Numbered from the stretch's first letter, positions 10,062 through 22,544 are shown. The stretch: 64,000 nucleotides of DNA from Armigeres subalbatus (GCF_024139115.2 NC_085140.1:317071259-317135258); one strand, 5' to 3'. A program made the numbers and translations. The notes: a model not told the origin generated them from the letters alone.

Positions 10062-13000
10062 TTAAGTAATTACTATGCTGATGTTCACAAAGTTGACATT
10101 CCTCGCATTTTTTTTATATCTGTAACGGGATAAACAAACTGTTGTTTGGGAGATAACGACGAGAGGAAGACATACGGAAGGGATTAACGACAGACATTGA
10201 AATGTACAACAAGAGGAAGCCATTCGATATGGGGTACGACAGACAAGGGAATGGGCAGACAATGATAACAGTCTTACATCAGCAACTTTCAAAAATTGGT
10301 GGACCAGGGACATGTACTCGAGATCAAGGCCCGACAACACTTCCCTAATAGGCTTTGGTTGTTTTCCTCGGACCCGGAGATGTTCAGTTAGCGCAGATCT
10401 GGGGCCACGATGCTCCTCGCACGCCCACACGACATGATCGATGTCCTGATAATCCTCGCCGCAAACACAGAGATTTCCTTCCGAGAGCCCCACTCTGAAA
10501 AGATGTGCATTTAGAGTGTAGTGATTGGACATTAGACGACACATGGTTCGAATGAAGTCTCGTCCCATATTCAATTTGTTGAACCATGGACGCTTCGACA
10601 CCTGCGGGCGAATTGAATACAGCCATCTACCCAACTCCCCATTTGTCCATTTCTGTTGCCAGCTGTTCAAGGTTTCCTGACGAACTAATGTGAAAAATTC
10701 ATCGAAGGTGATTTTCCGATCGTAAATATCACCTTCCATAGCGCCCACCTTAGCTAAAGAGTCCGCTTTCTCATTTCCCGGGATCGAGCAATGAGAAGGG
10801 ACCCAAGCCATGGTGATTGTGTAAGACCGTTGTGATAAGGCACTCAAAGCTTTCCGTATCCCATTCAGAAGATACGCTGAGTGCTTAACCGGTTTCATTG
10901 ACCGAACAGCCTCCAAGGAACTTAGACTGTCGGTGAAGATGAAAAAGTGGTCAGGAGGTAGGGATGCGATTTGCGATAGTGTATGGCTGCTAGCTCAGCA
11001 GTATACACGGAACAAGGCTCTTCGAGCTTAAAATAGGCGCTATGAAAAACGTTGAAAACACCGAAACCAGTGGAGTCATCCAATTTTGACCCGTCTGTAA
11101 AAAAGCTTCTCTCCTCACTGGCGTGCCCGTATTTGCTTGCAAATAATGGAGGTATGATCTCCGCACACAGAAAGTCTGGTATTCCATGAACCTCCTGCTT
11201 CATGGACAGATCAAAAGTAACAGAGGAACTGTAAGAGTCTAAGAAGTTAGCACGATTGGTGTCAACCAAAGATGGGCTTATCTCCAGCGTTATGTACCAG
11301 TGGTAAATACTCATGAATCGAGATTGAGGGTTTTGTTCGAGCAGCTTCTCGAAGTTGTCAATGACCAATGGATTGAGAACCTCACAGCGGATGAGGAACC
11401 GGAGCGATAATTTCGCGAAACGATCTGTTAGTGGCAGTACTCCCGCAAGTACTTCCAAGCTCATCGTATGTGTCGAATTCATACATCCTAACGCGATACG
11501 AAGACAGCGGTACTGAATCCGTTGAAGCTTCAGCATGTGTGTTTTAGCCGCGGACTGGAAGCAGAAACTACCGTATTCGAGGACCGACAAAATGGTTGTT
11601 CTATACAACGTCATAAGATCTTCGGGATGCGCTCCCCACCATGTTCCGGTTATTGATCGCATGAAGTTGATCCGTTTCTGGCATTTTTGTGTCAGATACA
11701 CAATGTGCTTCCCGAAGGTACATTTCGAGTCGAACCAGACCCCGAGGTATTTAGAAGATATGCTATGAGTGATTGTCTTACCCATCAGTTGGAGCGGGAA
11801 CTTTGCCAGTTTTCTCCGGAGAGAATTCGATACCCAGCTTCGTAGCCCAAGTAGACAAATTGTCCAAAGTATCTTGCAATGGTCCTTGCAGATCAACCGA
11901 TGTTGGCCCCGAAACGGATACAACACAATCATCTGCAAGCTGTCTCAACGAGCAATTTGGCATGAGACATTCATCAATGTCTCTGACGTAAAAATTGTAA
12001 AGAAGGGGGCTCAAACATGAGCCCTGGGGAGACCCATGTAGCTAATTCGTGAAGTTGCCGAGTCACCATGAGAAAAACTCACACGCTTCTCTGACAACAA
12101 ATTGTACAAATAGTTGTTCAAAATTGGTGAAAGTCCACACTCGTGGAGTTTGTCAGATAAGACATCGACGCAAACTGAATCAAAAGCCCAAAAACACTGA
12201 GCCCATTTGCTCTTTTTTAGCGAAAGTAAGCTGAATTTCTGAAGAAAGCAACGCAAGACAGTCGTTCATTCCCTTGCCCTGCGGAAACCAAATTGTGTAT
12301 CTGACAACAAACTATTCGATTCAACCCATTTGTCTAGCCGGAAGAGAATCATCTTCTCCAACAGCTTCCGAAGACATGACAGCATCGCGATGGGGCCATA
12401 CGAGTTACAATCCGACGCGGGTTTTCCGGGCTTCTGGATGGCTATCACCTCACTTCCCTCCAATCATCCGGAACAATGTTGCACTCCAGTAACTGATTGA
12501 ACAAGTTCAATAAGCGCCTCTTCGCGACGTCTGGGAGGTTTTTGAGCAAATTAAACCTGATTCTATCCATCCCTGGAGCGGAATTGTTACATGAAAGGAG
12601 AGCAAGTGAGAATTCAATTATCGAAAAGGGACGATCCATATCATCCCTGTCTGCAAAAGCATCACGTAGCTCTTGCCTCACCGGTACCGAATCCGGACAA
12701 ACTTTCTTTGCGAAGTCAAGTATCCACCGCGATGAGCTTTCACGATCTTCGTTAACGGACGACGCGTTGCGCATTCTCCTCCCGACGGTCCACAGCGTTT
12801 TCATTGTGGTCTCGCGCGACAAACCTTCTATGAAAGTGCGCCAATATCCACGTTTCTTTGTGTTGACCAGCTTTTTGAACTGGATTTCAAGCGCGGTGTA
12901 TCGTTTGTGAAGAACGATCGAACCATGTTACCGAAATTCTTTTATTTGAATTCGGGTTTCTCGCAATAAAGCTCCGTACACTCGATATTCCACCACGGAC

Positions 13001-13862
13001 TGAAGGGTTTCCTTCGAACCGAAGCTCCTGGCACCGGCTGGCGTTGTGCCTGAAGAGCGCTTTGAAGAATCAACTGCGATAGAAACTTGTACTCTTCCCG
13101 CGGGGGAAGTGCTTCTATCGACTGTATGCCATCGCTGATGGCGTCCGCATATTTGCCCCAATCGATGTGCTTCGTGAGGTCATATGAAAGATCGATAGAA
13201 GCAGATTGCTTATGTCCATTGGAAATCGAAACTTCGATCGGCAAATGATCACTACCATGGGGATCTTGGACCACCTTCCAAGTACAGTCCAACGATAATG
13301 AGCTCGAACAAATGGAAAGATCTAGACGACTATCTCTTGCTGGAGGAGCCACTCGTGTAACTTCTCCTGTATTCAAAATTGACATATTGAAGTCGTCGCA
13401 GAGGTCGTATATCATTGATGAACGGTTGTCGTCGTACAGTTCCCCCCAGCCTGTTCCGTGGGAGTTAAAATCTCCCAGGAGCAACCGTGGCTCGGGCATA
13501 ACCGAGCAGATGTGCGAGAGATCTCTTCGAGATATCGCGGTGTTTGGAGGAAGATATATCGAGGCGATACTGAGGTCTTTTCCTCGAATAGTCACCTGAC
13601 ATGCGACAGCTTCGGTGCCAGACATCGGCGCAAGATCGACTCTATAGAAGGAGTGCTGTTTTTGATCCCTAAAGCACTCCTCCATATCGATTTGCCTGAT
13701 CGCGGCGGATTATGTTGAAATCAGGAAAATGAAGGTTCACATCTGGTGTTAGCCATGTTTCACATAAAGCAAAAGCATCGCATTGTAATTTGTTAACTAA
13801 AATTTAATAATATCTAATTTTGGAAGAATACTTCGACAGTTCCACTGTAGAATCGAAATCAT
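10062..13862 (-). pseudogene. I-clade ORF2: APE endonuclease, RT and RNase H, with frameshifts
   Basis: The start is probably the ATG at 13862-13860, giving ISILQWNCRS, the usual APE beginning. After a shift, ALCETWLTPD follows near 13780. The block 13685-12942 has LLLGDFNSHGTGWG and GSDHLPI, the APE catalytic region. RT follows in fragments (12822-12445, 12463-12266, 12256-12011, 12014-11778): VIAIQKPGKP, TQFGFRRAR and ADDC, a variant of the YADD catalytic box. RNase H follows, with FFTDGSKLDDSTG near 11100 and WVPSHCSIPGNEKADSLAK near 10800, then a Cys/His segment (CVCGEDYQDIDHVVWAC). At least five frame breaks make it non-functional. It is typical of I-type elements in length and order. 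Confidence 0.88.
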
Positions 13863-13884
13863 GTTACCCTTATTATTGACTAAG

Positions 13885-15330
13885 TTAGCCATCGAAGGAT
13901 ACAAATGACTCGAGGAGGGGCATTTTCGAAGCCAGCTGCTTCAGGAGAGGAGTCAGAATAGGAAGAACAGTTTTGACCATGTTCTTCACGGGGTCGGAAG
14001 CATCAAAGAAGTTGAGGATGAGCTCCACGATGCCAGAAAGTGTGAACATTGGAGCGCTCGAGAGTTCTTCTGCTCGCTCTGTATGCTCTCTTTCTGGCTG
14101 AGAAATCGCAAAAAATGGGGTATCTGGGATTTTAGATGTTCCCGGAAGCGGTGGAAACTCTCGATCATCCCGATGTGAGACCACAACAGTTGATCGTTTT
14201 GAGTATTTCCTCCCGCTTTGAATTTGACCATGTTGGATTGGGGCTCACTTTGAGGCTGTTTTCTAGGCTTTTTCGAGGGTCGCTGGCTCTGTTTTATTCT
14301 CTTCCTCGTTGAGCCATTGAAAACAAAGGGAACCCCATTTCCAACCTCGGAGTCAGAGCTACCTTGATCGTCCAAAGGAAGAGACGAGTAGATGGTGTCA
14401 GAAACGAGTGGAGGAGCGGCCTTCCTCAACATTTCGGCGTAACTTCGCCGAGAACGTTGCTGAAGAGACCGCTTCTGGTGGATTCGCTGCTGTATGTACG
14501 TTGGGCAAGCTTCAAGAGCATGTGGAGGGCTTTCGTTACAATAGACACATTTCGGTGCCGTCTTGCACGCTCCCTCCACATGCTTCTCTCCGCATGATGC
14601 ACAGCGAGGTTTATTGCAACAGTACTGAGCGGTGTGGCCCAGCTGCTTGCAATTAACACAATTCATCACCTTCGGTACATACAGCCGAACAGGTAGACGA
14701 AGTTTGCCAATCACTACGTAGTCAGGCAGTGCGGACCCGGAAAAGTGACGCAGAAAGAGTCAGACGGGAATAGCTCCGCTTCTCTCCCGCCTGCGACACT
14801 GAATACATTTGTTTGCAATCCAGTATCGCAACAGGAGGCAAAGAAACGTTCTTGAAACGACCGAAACCTTGTTTCAAATCGTCGCATGTCATACTTCCCT
14901 CAGTCACCACCCCCGCGATCTCACAAACTGCTGACGGTAAATACACCTTATATTCGAGAGTGAAAAGCTCACAGGTGGCAATCTCGTTGGCCTGTTTGCG
15001 ATCACTGACCGTGACACGGAGTTTACTGGACCCAACCATGTCAATGGTCGTGACAGACGAAAATCGCTTTTCCAGATCTTTGCTGATCTGGCTGATATTC
15101 AAACGTTTGCCTTTGGGTCGAAAGAAAACAACATACGGCCCACTAGAGTCGTGAGGGTAGACCTTGGGACGGGGGCTCGTAGAAGAAATTTTAGCGTTGC
15201 TGGTGTCCATTTCATTTTGGTTTGGAACACCCGAATGCAACGAAACATCTGACATGGAATACGAAGTACCCCCGCCAACTTCGCCTTCGCGCATTGCGGA
15301 CACAAAATGCGCCGCTGCAGCGAGGCACAA
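13885..15330 (-). pseudogene. I-clade ORF1: gag-like protein with three zinc knuckles, frameshifted
   Basis: Three blocks: 15330-14722 (N-terminal region with an RRM-like or other nucleic-acid-binding segment, YVVFFRPKGKRLNISQI), 14714-13986 (three CCHC-type knuckles: CVNCKQLGHTAQYC, CASCGEKHVEGAC, CVYCNESPPHALEAC) and 14184-13885 (C-terminal tail ending in LESFVSFDG). Frameshifts separate them near 14718 and 14190. The protein would bind element RNA. ORF2 starts about 20 bp downstream, as usual for this clade. Confidence 0.85.
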
Positions 15331-16035
15331 TCTATTTTAAAACTAAACACTTATCACAAGAACAGAAAAAAAACACACATACACACAAATTAATGAGAGG
15401 GGAAGACGAGTTAAAGAAAAAGGAAAAAAAACTATTCCAATAAGATGGAGAAGAGAGGGGAACAACGAGAGGGAGCTCAAGTAAATACTTGCGTTCACAC
15501 TGCTGTGTCGCCGGCTAACGGTTCTGGCAGCACACACTGACTGGATGGACAATCGCCGGGGCGGTGGTGCGGTCGAAGCGAACCACGCTGTTGTTGGTGT
15601 TCTTGCTGCAGACAACACTGCAACTGGGTGGATGGATGGTGGCAGGACGGCAGCGTCTGTGTTGGTGGAGACGCACGATGGATGATGACTGTCGGCGTGG
15701 GGCGATGATGCCTGCGCCTGCGATGGACGCCGAAGAAACTGCAAAACTTTGCGTTGTCTTGCAAAAGCAACGAAATGGCTACTTAACTGCTTCAGCTAAG
15801 CACCACTTCCACTCAAGCACTATGCTTCAAAACACTTTCGGAAAAACCTCTACTTCAGGAAAAAAACAAAAGAGAAGCAGACCGTACGCGGACTTACAAC
15901 CGTCTCGCTCGATGCTCGACGTGGAATGAGAAAATATTTATTGTAAACGAAGTTATTTGGAAAACAAGAAGACGAAAACTGTGTTTCAAATCAATCCAAC
16001 GCAAGATCAATGTGCTTCGTTTAATAATCTTCTAC

Positions 16036-16262
16036 AACACGATCGATTCCTCACTAAATAATTTTGTGCTCTTCGATGCAGATATTAGTTTTATCACTTC
16101 GCGTTCTCCCACACTAGCTGTCGTGATCACCATCAACACGATCGATTGCACACTGGTTAAACAAATTTTTGCTACGCGAGGTAGATTTTTATCACTTCGC
16201 GTTCTCCCAGATTAGCTGCCGTCCCATGAACAGCAGCAACACGATCGATTTCGCATTCATAT
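16036..16262 (-). promoter_or_regulatory. tandem repeats in the 5' region of the I-clade element
   Basis: aacacgatcgatt occurs at 16036, 16135 and 16238, and tttttatcacttcgcgttctccca follows it about 55 bp later in the first two units. The period is 99-103 bp. Repeated 5' UTR units in LINEs often carry the internal promoter; that role is inferred, not shown. Confidence 0.6.
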
Positions 16263-16477
16263 TGTGCAAATAGTAAAAAAATATCACAAAACTTTAATCA
16301 TGGAAACACTGAAGACGTTTTATAGAAGAAAACTACCCACGTATTTGTCGACTAAGAATGGGGTTAGTAAGCGTTAACAGAAAAAAATTATAACCTAAAG
16401 TTTTGAAAACAACTTAACGATTTTGTTCAGCGGCGCAGCCAAAATTTTTTTATAATATGAAGTATGGATTAGTTTAA

Positions 16478-16632
16478 ATTTGTTTCGAAATTCCGCGGAA
16501 TTCCGTTAAATTTCGTTAGAAGCTAGTTTTTTCTAGCGAAATTTTTGTAAATTTACGAAACGAAACGAAATCAAGAAATCAGATTTCGCCATGCTCAAAT
16601 TCCGCGTAATTCCGCGGAATTTCGTTTCGAAC
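16478..16632. repeat. imperfect inverted repeat built on aaattccgcggaattcc
   Basis: The left arm tttcgaaattccgcggaatt and the right arm (aattccgcggaatttcgtttcga) are complementary apart from a few bases. Runs of gaaacgaaac separate them. It could be a small MITE; no TSD was found. Confidence 0.5.
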
Positions 16633-16667
16633 CACCTGAAACGAAATTTTTCGAAATACCGCATATG

Positions 16668-16757
16668 CTTACACACAGTTGTGGTCGAAATACGTATCTG
16701 CAAAGATAACGAAAATTAACTGGTGGAATTAAATGGACAGTACTTAATTCGTCTTAG
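16668..16757 (+). mobile_element. solo Penelope end-to-start junction
   Basis: These 90 bp match 3697-3784: the last bases of one copy, the linker, and the first bases of the next. No coding region is attached. Because it contains the join of two tandem units, it is best read as a relic of a tandem or circular intermediate, or of a deletion. Confidence 0.85.
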
Positions 16758-16780
16758 AGGAATTTAGTGCTTAACGTGAT

Positions 16781-17165
16781 TTACCCGTGTCCGTAAAAAA
16801 AATTTGAAGAGCTTTTTGTGGAATTTCTGAATATTTTAGGTGCACAATCCTTGAAATCTCCCGAGGAAATTCCGAACAATTTCCCTTGAAAAATTAAAAA
16901 ATATATCCGTGTAAATTTTGAACATCTTCTTTTTGGAAACGCTAAAGAATTTCCTTTGGAAACTTTAATAAATTTCCTGTGGAAATTCTCAAGGATTTCC
17001 CATAAAAATCCAAAGAATTTCACTTTAAAATCATTTTTTTACGGGAAATGGCCGAATATGGCATTTGGCCGAACAAATCATTAGATCGAAACTCGTCCGG
17101 CCGAAAATCATGTTGGTGAAATAGACATATGGCCGATAATGTCGCTCGGCCGAACAGGTCATTTG
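16781..17165. repeat. compound degenerate minisatellite (aatttccc.. then ggccgaa..)
   Basis: The first part is an aatttcccgtggaaattc-like degenerate repeat (to about 17030). The second part repeats ggccgaa at about 20-bp spacing. The same two-part order, forward or reversed, is seen at 20700-21640 and 22940-23345, so the pair behaves as one repeat family. ORFs here are read-throughs. Confidence 0.7.
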
Positions 17166-17365
17166 CTAGCTTAGCTTCGACTGACTGCACATATCTATGG
17201 TTGCTGCTTCGTGATTGACCAGAATCAATGAAATTGCACAAAGAATCAACTGAATGATTGACTGGGATTGTTCAAGAATTCTCAGTGTGCAAGTTTCAGT
17301 GACTCAAATATTCAAATGATCAATAACGGCGCAGGCCACGTCCTTGTAGTCAGTTAGGAAAAGGT
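17166..17365 (-). repeat. dispersed repeat tail (ggacgtggcc.. family)
   Basis: 17166-17230 (gcttagcttcgactgactgc..) resembles, in complement, 20615-20700. 17319-17365 in complement reads aaggacgtggcctgcgccg, also found at 19500, 22635 and 45397. These look like 3' parts of an abundant but here unnamed retroelement. Confidence 0.5.
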
Positions 17366-17819
17366 AAGGAATATTAGTAGGTGATTTTTGCTATTTGAAG
17401 ACCGTGTTTACCTCTGCGTCTCCACAAAATTCACAGGAACAATTATCAGTTAGTTGGTAGGCATCGTTGGATCTGGATTCACTTCTGATAAGCGATGCGA
17501 TCGTTACATTTTTTGCACAATGATTTCTTCATAACTATGATTCGTCCGCAGAAAGTAGAACTAAATAACTACCTGCACATCGAGCAGCAAGACGATTAAA
17601 CGTGTATCAATTGATTTACTTCTCGACTGCACAAAGCACAACAATACCAGATCGTTATCAATTACTTTTGCTGTCCATCGACGAGAAAGAAAAAAATCAC
17701 AGCATACATGCCCGGTGGCATATGCAAACTTTGGAGGATCGCGCTTTGGGCGATCTGAACGCCGCGCAGCCCTCTGTACTTACTTGCCCGATGGCTAATG
17801 AAAACTATGGAAGATCGCA

Positions 17820-18560
17820 CTTGTCTTGACCGGAGGAAAACGAAATACCCGTTCGGCTGAACAGTGTTGTTTGGTCAAACTGCTCATATTGTCGAAAAAT
17901 TCGTTCGGCCGAATAATTCATTTTGGCAGAAAGGGTCATTTAGCCGAACGAGGTGACATTTTTGGCCATATAACCTATTTAGAAAAATTACATTTTCAGC
18001 CGTACCCCTTTCGGCTAAACGACATTTTCGGACAAACGATATGTTGAGGAAAACAACTTGTTCGGCTAAATTATCAGTTCGGCTGTATGGCCCCTTCGCC
18101 CGTATGTTGCTTTCAGCCAAATTACCTTTTTCGGCCACACCATTTTCGCCTTATAACCGTTCAAATAGAAGTCGGCTAGATGATTCTCGCCCTCCCGTTT
18201 TTTCGGCTAAGTAGCATTTGAAAAAAGCCTTTCCACCGAATGACTTTAGGTCAAACGACGAGAAGGTTCGAAAGGCCACAAACACATCTGGCCGAAAATG
18301 TTATTTGGCTAATACATAACTGGTCATGTAGCCGAACGGGCCGACATTTTTGGCCGTATTTCTCGTTTGGCAGATGACATTTTCGGCCAAATAGCCTTTC
18401 CTGCCAAACTACCAAATGAAATGTTCGCCACGGCCTATTCAGCCAAACGATTATTTTGGCCAAACAACCTGTTAGGGCATATGGTTTTATCGGCTAAATT
18501 TCCAGTTAAGCATGATTGTAATCGACTGATTTGTGTTCAACGGAATGGTTTTTTTCGGCA
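17820..18560. repeat. degenerate ggccgaa/ttcggcc minisatellite
   Basis: Dozens of tcggcc, gccgaa or similar words at about 18-25 bp spacing, with interspersed ttcattt or gacattt words. Both orientations occur. Strong divergence argues for an old array. Confidence 0.7.
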
Positions 18561-18706
18561 TGCAGTCTTTGGAGGGAAGCTGAAGGATGTCTATTTAATC
18601 ATCGCCGACGTTTCGTTGTTGGATTTACACCTTCTTTAGGGCATATTTATTGCAAAAGACGTATGGGTAGTTTTGAGCATGGACAGAAATAAACATCAAC
18701 TAAATA

Positions 18707-18996
18707 CCGTAGACCCCCGGTAATATGACCTCTTTTAATCTGAACACTTTTTAATTTGAACCCCGTTCGTTTGAACATCGTTCAAATTAAAAATGGTTTA
18801 AACGTCATTTAGCACGTGGAATCGAGACAAGAAAAATGGAACATCGTGAAACGGAACGCAGAATCAAAACGAAACCAGCAAAGAGAGCAGGCAGAAATCA
18901 CTTTATCTGATGCAAATAGAGTAACCATATGTTCAAATTAAAAATGATCCTCGTTAATTTGAATGAGGTACCGTTCATATTATCGGGGGTCAACGG
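18707..18996. mobile_element. TA-flanked MITE with ccgtagacccc ends
   Basis: The left end CCGTAGACCCCCGGTAATAT and the complemented right end CCGTTGACCCCCGATAATAT are near-identical. TA flanks both sides (18705-18706, 18997-18998). The 290-bp interior is AT-rich and non-coding, with further aatttgaac/gttcaaatt complementary words. Confidence 0.85.
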
Positions 18997-19394
18997 TACT
19001 ACAGGACTCACTTGATTACAAAATTCTTTGTCAAAATTCATTCCGTTTTCCAGTTAAGTTTTTCTGATCGAGCAAGAAAGTTCAGTGCGTGTTTTAATCG
19101 CCGGGAAATTGGTAAAATGCCTATCATGTGTTCGATGGCCCATGTGCAAGTATTGCTCTACTCTCCGGTCGAAACAAGCGCGATCTTGAATAGTTTGCAG
19201 TAGCCATCGAGCAAGAAAGTGCAGCGAGTGCAGTGCGTGTTTTGGTTGTCGCGAATTGGTTAAGATGACGAATCAGTCTTCGGGAAAATACGTTAGACAC
19301 GCGTTGCTTTTCCGTTTTCGTATCATCATGAATATTCAAAAGAAATAATTAGTCGCTCACCAAGGCGATTTCCAATATATTTCCTTCACAACTA

Positions 19395-19551
19395 ACATAC
19401 TATTCCTTTTCAGTGCGCTCATGGAGATGCAGAGGCTTCCTCGGTCTCTTGTAGCAATGAGTGTCAAACTAATTTTCTTCCCCTTATCCTAATTGACTGT
19501 GAGGACGTGGCCGGCATCGTTATTGGTCGTGAATTAAAGACACTCCGAAGC
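19395..19551 (+). repeat. dispersed 3'-UTR-like repeat shared with the I-clade element
   Basis: gagatgcagaggcttcctcg and gagtgtcaaactaatttt match the complement of 9728-9800, inside the I-clade 3' UTR. The following gaggacgtggccggcatcg belongs to the tail family also seen at 22635 and 45397. Confidence 0.55.
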
Positions 19552-19560
19552 ATGTACAGT

Positions 19561-20565
19561 AAGGTGGCTCAAAAAATACTTTTTCAATTTTTTTGTTGGG
19601 CCGCCCTTTTATTCGGTGCTATTTGATTCCCTGATGCTCTGGACAAAATTTCAGCCAAATCGGTCAACGTTTGGGCGGTGCTAAACTCGTTGGAAGTTTA
19701 TATGGACAAATGTATGCAGAAACATCCAAAAACAGTGATTTGCAGTTGGGCGGCATAATTTACGATCAAGAACCTTGATACTCATTCAGTTCTTGTAGAA
19801 TTAAATACAGAATGTTATGCTGAAAACCGCGAGAAGATTGGAGTTTATTAGGCAAATATATAAGCATTTTACTGGAGTGTTGTAGGGGTGAATTTATTTC
19901 TTTTCAAAGGTAAAAGAAACGAAATTTGCTCAAACCCCACTTCAGAGAAATGCTTATAACTTAGCCGGGCAAACTCTAATCTTCTCGCGGTTTTCTGCAT
20001 AACATTCTGTATTAAATTCTTCAAGATCTGAATGAGTATCATAGTTCTTCATCGTAAGTTGTGCCTTCCATCTGAAATTTACTGTTTGTGGATGTTTCTG
20101 CATACATTTTTGCATATAAACTACTAACGAGTTTAGCACCGCCAAAGCGTTGACCGATTTGGCTGAAATTTTGTCCAGAGCATCAGGGCATCAAATAGAA
20201 CCAAACAAGAGGGCCCTCCTTAGCCGTGCGGTAAGGCGCGCGGCTACAAAGCAAGACCATGCTGAGGGTGGCTGGGTTCGATTCCCGGTGCCGGTCTAGG
20301 AAATTTTCGGATTGGAAATAGTCTCGACTTCCCTGGGCATAAAAGTATCATCATCGTGTTAGCCTCATGATATACGAATGCAGAAATGGTAACGTGGCTT
20401 AGAAACCTCGCAGTTAAACACTATGGAAGTGTTAAATGAACACTAAACTGAGAGGCGGCAATATCCCAGTAGTGGTGGATGTAATGCCAATACGAAGAAG
20501 TAGAAGAGGGCGGCCCATCAAAAAAATTGATAAAAGTTTTTCCCATACTAATTTGAGCCACCCTA
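19561..20565. mobile_element. foldback element with long TIRs and 9-bp TSD (Mutator-like candidate)
   Basis: The arms (19561 to about 19890, and about 19925-20565 less the SINE) are complementary over more than 300 bp, starting at ggtggctcaaa on both ends. ATGTACAGT lies directly outside each end (19552-19560, 20566-20574), a 9-bp duplication. Long TIRs with a 9-bp TSD fit the Mutator superfamily. No transposase is encoded. The right arm is interrupted by a SINE at 20215-20503. Confidence 0.85.
20215..20503 (+). mobile_element. Feilai tRNA-derived SINE
   Basis: A tRNA-like head has an A-box-like ttagccgtgcggtaagg and an exact B box ggttcgattcc (about 20274). A tRNA-unrelated body and a tail of gaag/aag words follow. 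AAGAGGGC at 20207-20214 and 20504-20511 is the TSD. The host arm sequence continues cleanly on both sides, which fixes the boundaries. The family is characteristic of Aedes aegypti. Confidence 0.92.
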
Positions 20566-20614
20566 ATGTACAGTGAAAATAGCTTTCTAGTCCCGAGAAA
20601 ACTATTCAATTGGT

Positions 20615-21640
20615 GAGCTGTGCATTATTTGTTGTTTCTCGGCCAATCACGACTAGCAACTACGATGGGTACAGTCAATCAAGCTAAGCTAAGCTAAGCT
20701 TAGCAAATTTCCATTAAGTTTTACTGCGAAACCATTTTCGACCAAACAACTGGAGTTCGGCTTGATGGCTTTCGTGGCCAAGTGGCTTTCGACCAAATGG
20801 CGTTCCGCCGAATGACATTCGGCCAAGCAAGCCTTAGGATTTAAAAATATCTCTTCCGAAAAAGGAATTATGGACAATAGAAGGAACTTCCAACAAACAT
20901 CCAGTTGAAATTCCGTTGGAAATAGTTTTTTTTTTCAAAATTAAAAATTTCACGTAGAAATTCTGGAAAACTTCGTGGAAATTCCGAGCAATTTCAATGA
21001 AATTAAAAAAAATCGTTAATCTCCCATGGAAATTCGGAAGATCTGATGAAAATTTTGAAAAAATTTCTATTGAAATAAAAAAAAAAAAAAATGTTGGGAT
21101 CCATATTTTAAATAATTTTCCACGTAGACTCAATTCCTGTCAAATTTCGTAGATTTTTCCTTTTGTATTCTAAAGAACTTGTTGCGAAATTTCAAAGAAT
21201 TTCTTGTGAATACCCTTTTCTAAAAAAAATACTATGGGAATTCCGAATTATCTAAGCCATTTCCCGTGAAAGTTTGGAACAATTCCCTGAAAATTAAAGA
21301 AAAAATAGGGGGAGGGAGGGGGTCAAGCCGAGTGTTACGATCCATACAAAAAAAATTAAACCTTTCATACAAAAAGTGTTACGAGGGGGAAGGTGGGGGT
21401 CCAAAATCACCAAATTTAACTAACGTAATTTTAGAAAGAACCCTTATGTGGAAATGCTTCATAACCTGCCTTAGGAATTCCAAAGAAATTCTAAAGAATT
21501 TCCCGTAAAAATTTAAAAAGAATTCTGTGAAAATTTCAAAGTATTTCCCGTCGAAAATTCGAAAAAAAATTAAAGAATTTTCTGGGAATTATCTTTTTTC
21601 CGGGGAAAATAAAAGATTCTCCAGATAATGTATTAAAACA
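20615..21640. repeat. compound repeat: cttagc cluster, ggccaa words, aatttcc degenerate array
   Basis: An aagctaagctaagctaagctt cluster at 20679-20703 is followed by ttcggcc/gaccaaa words (to about 20840). Then comes a long degenerate array of attccgaa/aaattc words with poly-A runs to about 21640. A g-rich patch (gggggagggagggggtc) lies at about 21307. No coding potential is seen. Confidence 0.6.
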
Positions 21641-22097
21641 TCCTGAAAAAATTTAGATAACAAACGCTTGTTGCCACACCGATTCACACTGTCGCGTCGT
21701 CGCCGCCGACCAAAACTATGACAAACATCGCTGCCGCCGATTTTGAACCGGCGCATAGCTCTAACGGTGGTCACAACCGTCATAATGCATGCACGAACCA
21801 ACAGGATGTTATCTAAGCTTTTATTTTACTGGAATAAAGATTATTTGTACGAAAGTAATATTTCAGCACCAAAAAAATGGCTTGGTTTGATTTTTTTTCA
21901 ACACTCCAGATAATCGAGTCCGTCCTGTATTTGAAACCATAAAAAAAATCGTTAAGCACATTAAAAAGTTAATGATGGCGTTGGCGTTTTAGTCCAAATT
22001 CGAATAAACAATCGCTCACTTTGAACGATTAATTGTTGATCATCGCGATGGATGAAAAATTGAACATCTTTTATAAAAGATCAGAAATGCTAGAACT

Positions 22098-22470
22098 AGA
22101 GATGGGCAAAACGGATCACTTCGTTGAACGGTTCAGATCTGGGTCATTTAGTCTAATGATCCGGATCTTTCATACGGATCGGATCTTTGGATCAAAAAGT
22201 AAAGAGAATGCAAAATGCTGAAACGGTTGTTATTCAGGACTGCACTTTTGACCCATACATTCAATAATTTCACCTCTCTAACTTACATATACTTATAACA
22301 TACTTAGAGAGCCTACAACATTTTTTTTAATTTTATCATTTCCTCACAAATGATTCGATAATTTGCTGATCTGGTGAACCGGATCTTTGAAGAAGTGAGC
22401 TACGAATCATTCACTCACTTCAAAGAACCGGATCATTTTAACGGTTCCGGATCTGAACGCCCATCTCTAG
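22098..22470. mobile_element. hAT-like MITE with 8-bp TSD
   Basis: The ends agagatgggc and gcccatctctag are complementary, with extended partial complementarity (ggatc, aacggttc). CTAGAACT flanks it at 22090-22097 and 22471-22478. An 8-bp TSD and (C)AGAGATGGGC ends are typical of hAT elements. Confidence 0.85.
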
Positions 22471-22544
22471 CTAGAACTGTTGAATATTATAACATTCGTA
22501 CTATTTAGTCAAATAGAAGTTGTGTAGGTCACATCACTTTCCAT

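Larger units (their letters stand above)
9692..16260 (-). mobile_element. I-clade non-LTR retrotransposon, near full-length, inactivated
   Basis: On the minus strand the order is a 5' region with tandem repeats (16260-16030), ORF1 (15330-13885), ORF2 (13862-10062) and a 3' UTR (10061 to about 9692). The gag-like ORF1 with zinc knuckles together with endonuclease, RT and RNase H in ORF2 is the I-clade architecture. It lies between Penelope pieces at 9066-9690 and 16668-16757. Part of the 3' UTR (9728-9800) recurs in plus orientation at 19400-19480. No clear TSD was identified, so both ends are approximate. Confidence 0.82.

Noticed and set aside
20219..20290. tRNA gene
   Set aside because: The A and B boxes belong to the tRNA-like head of a SINE with a TSD; no complete cloverleaf follows.
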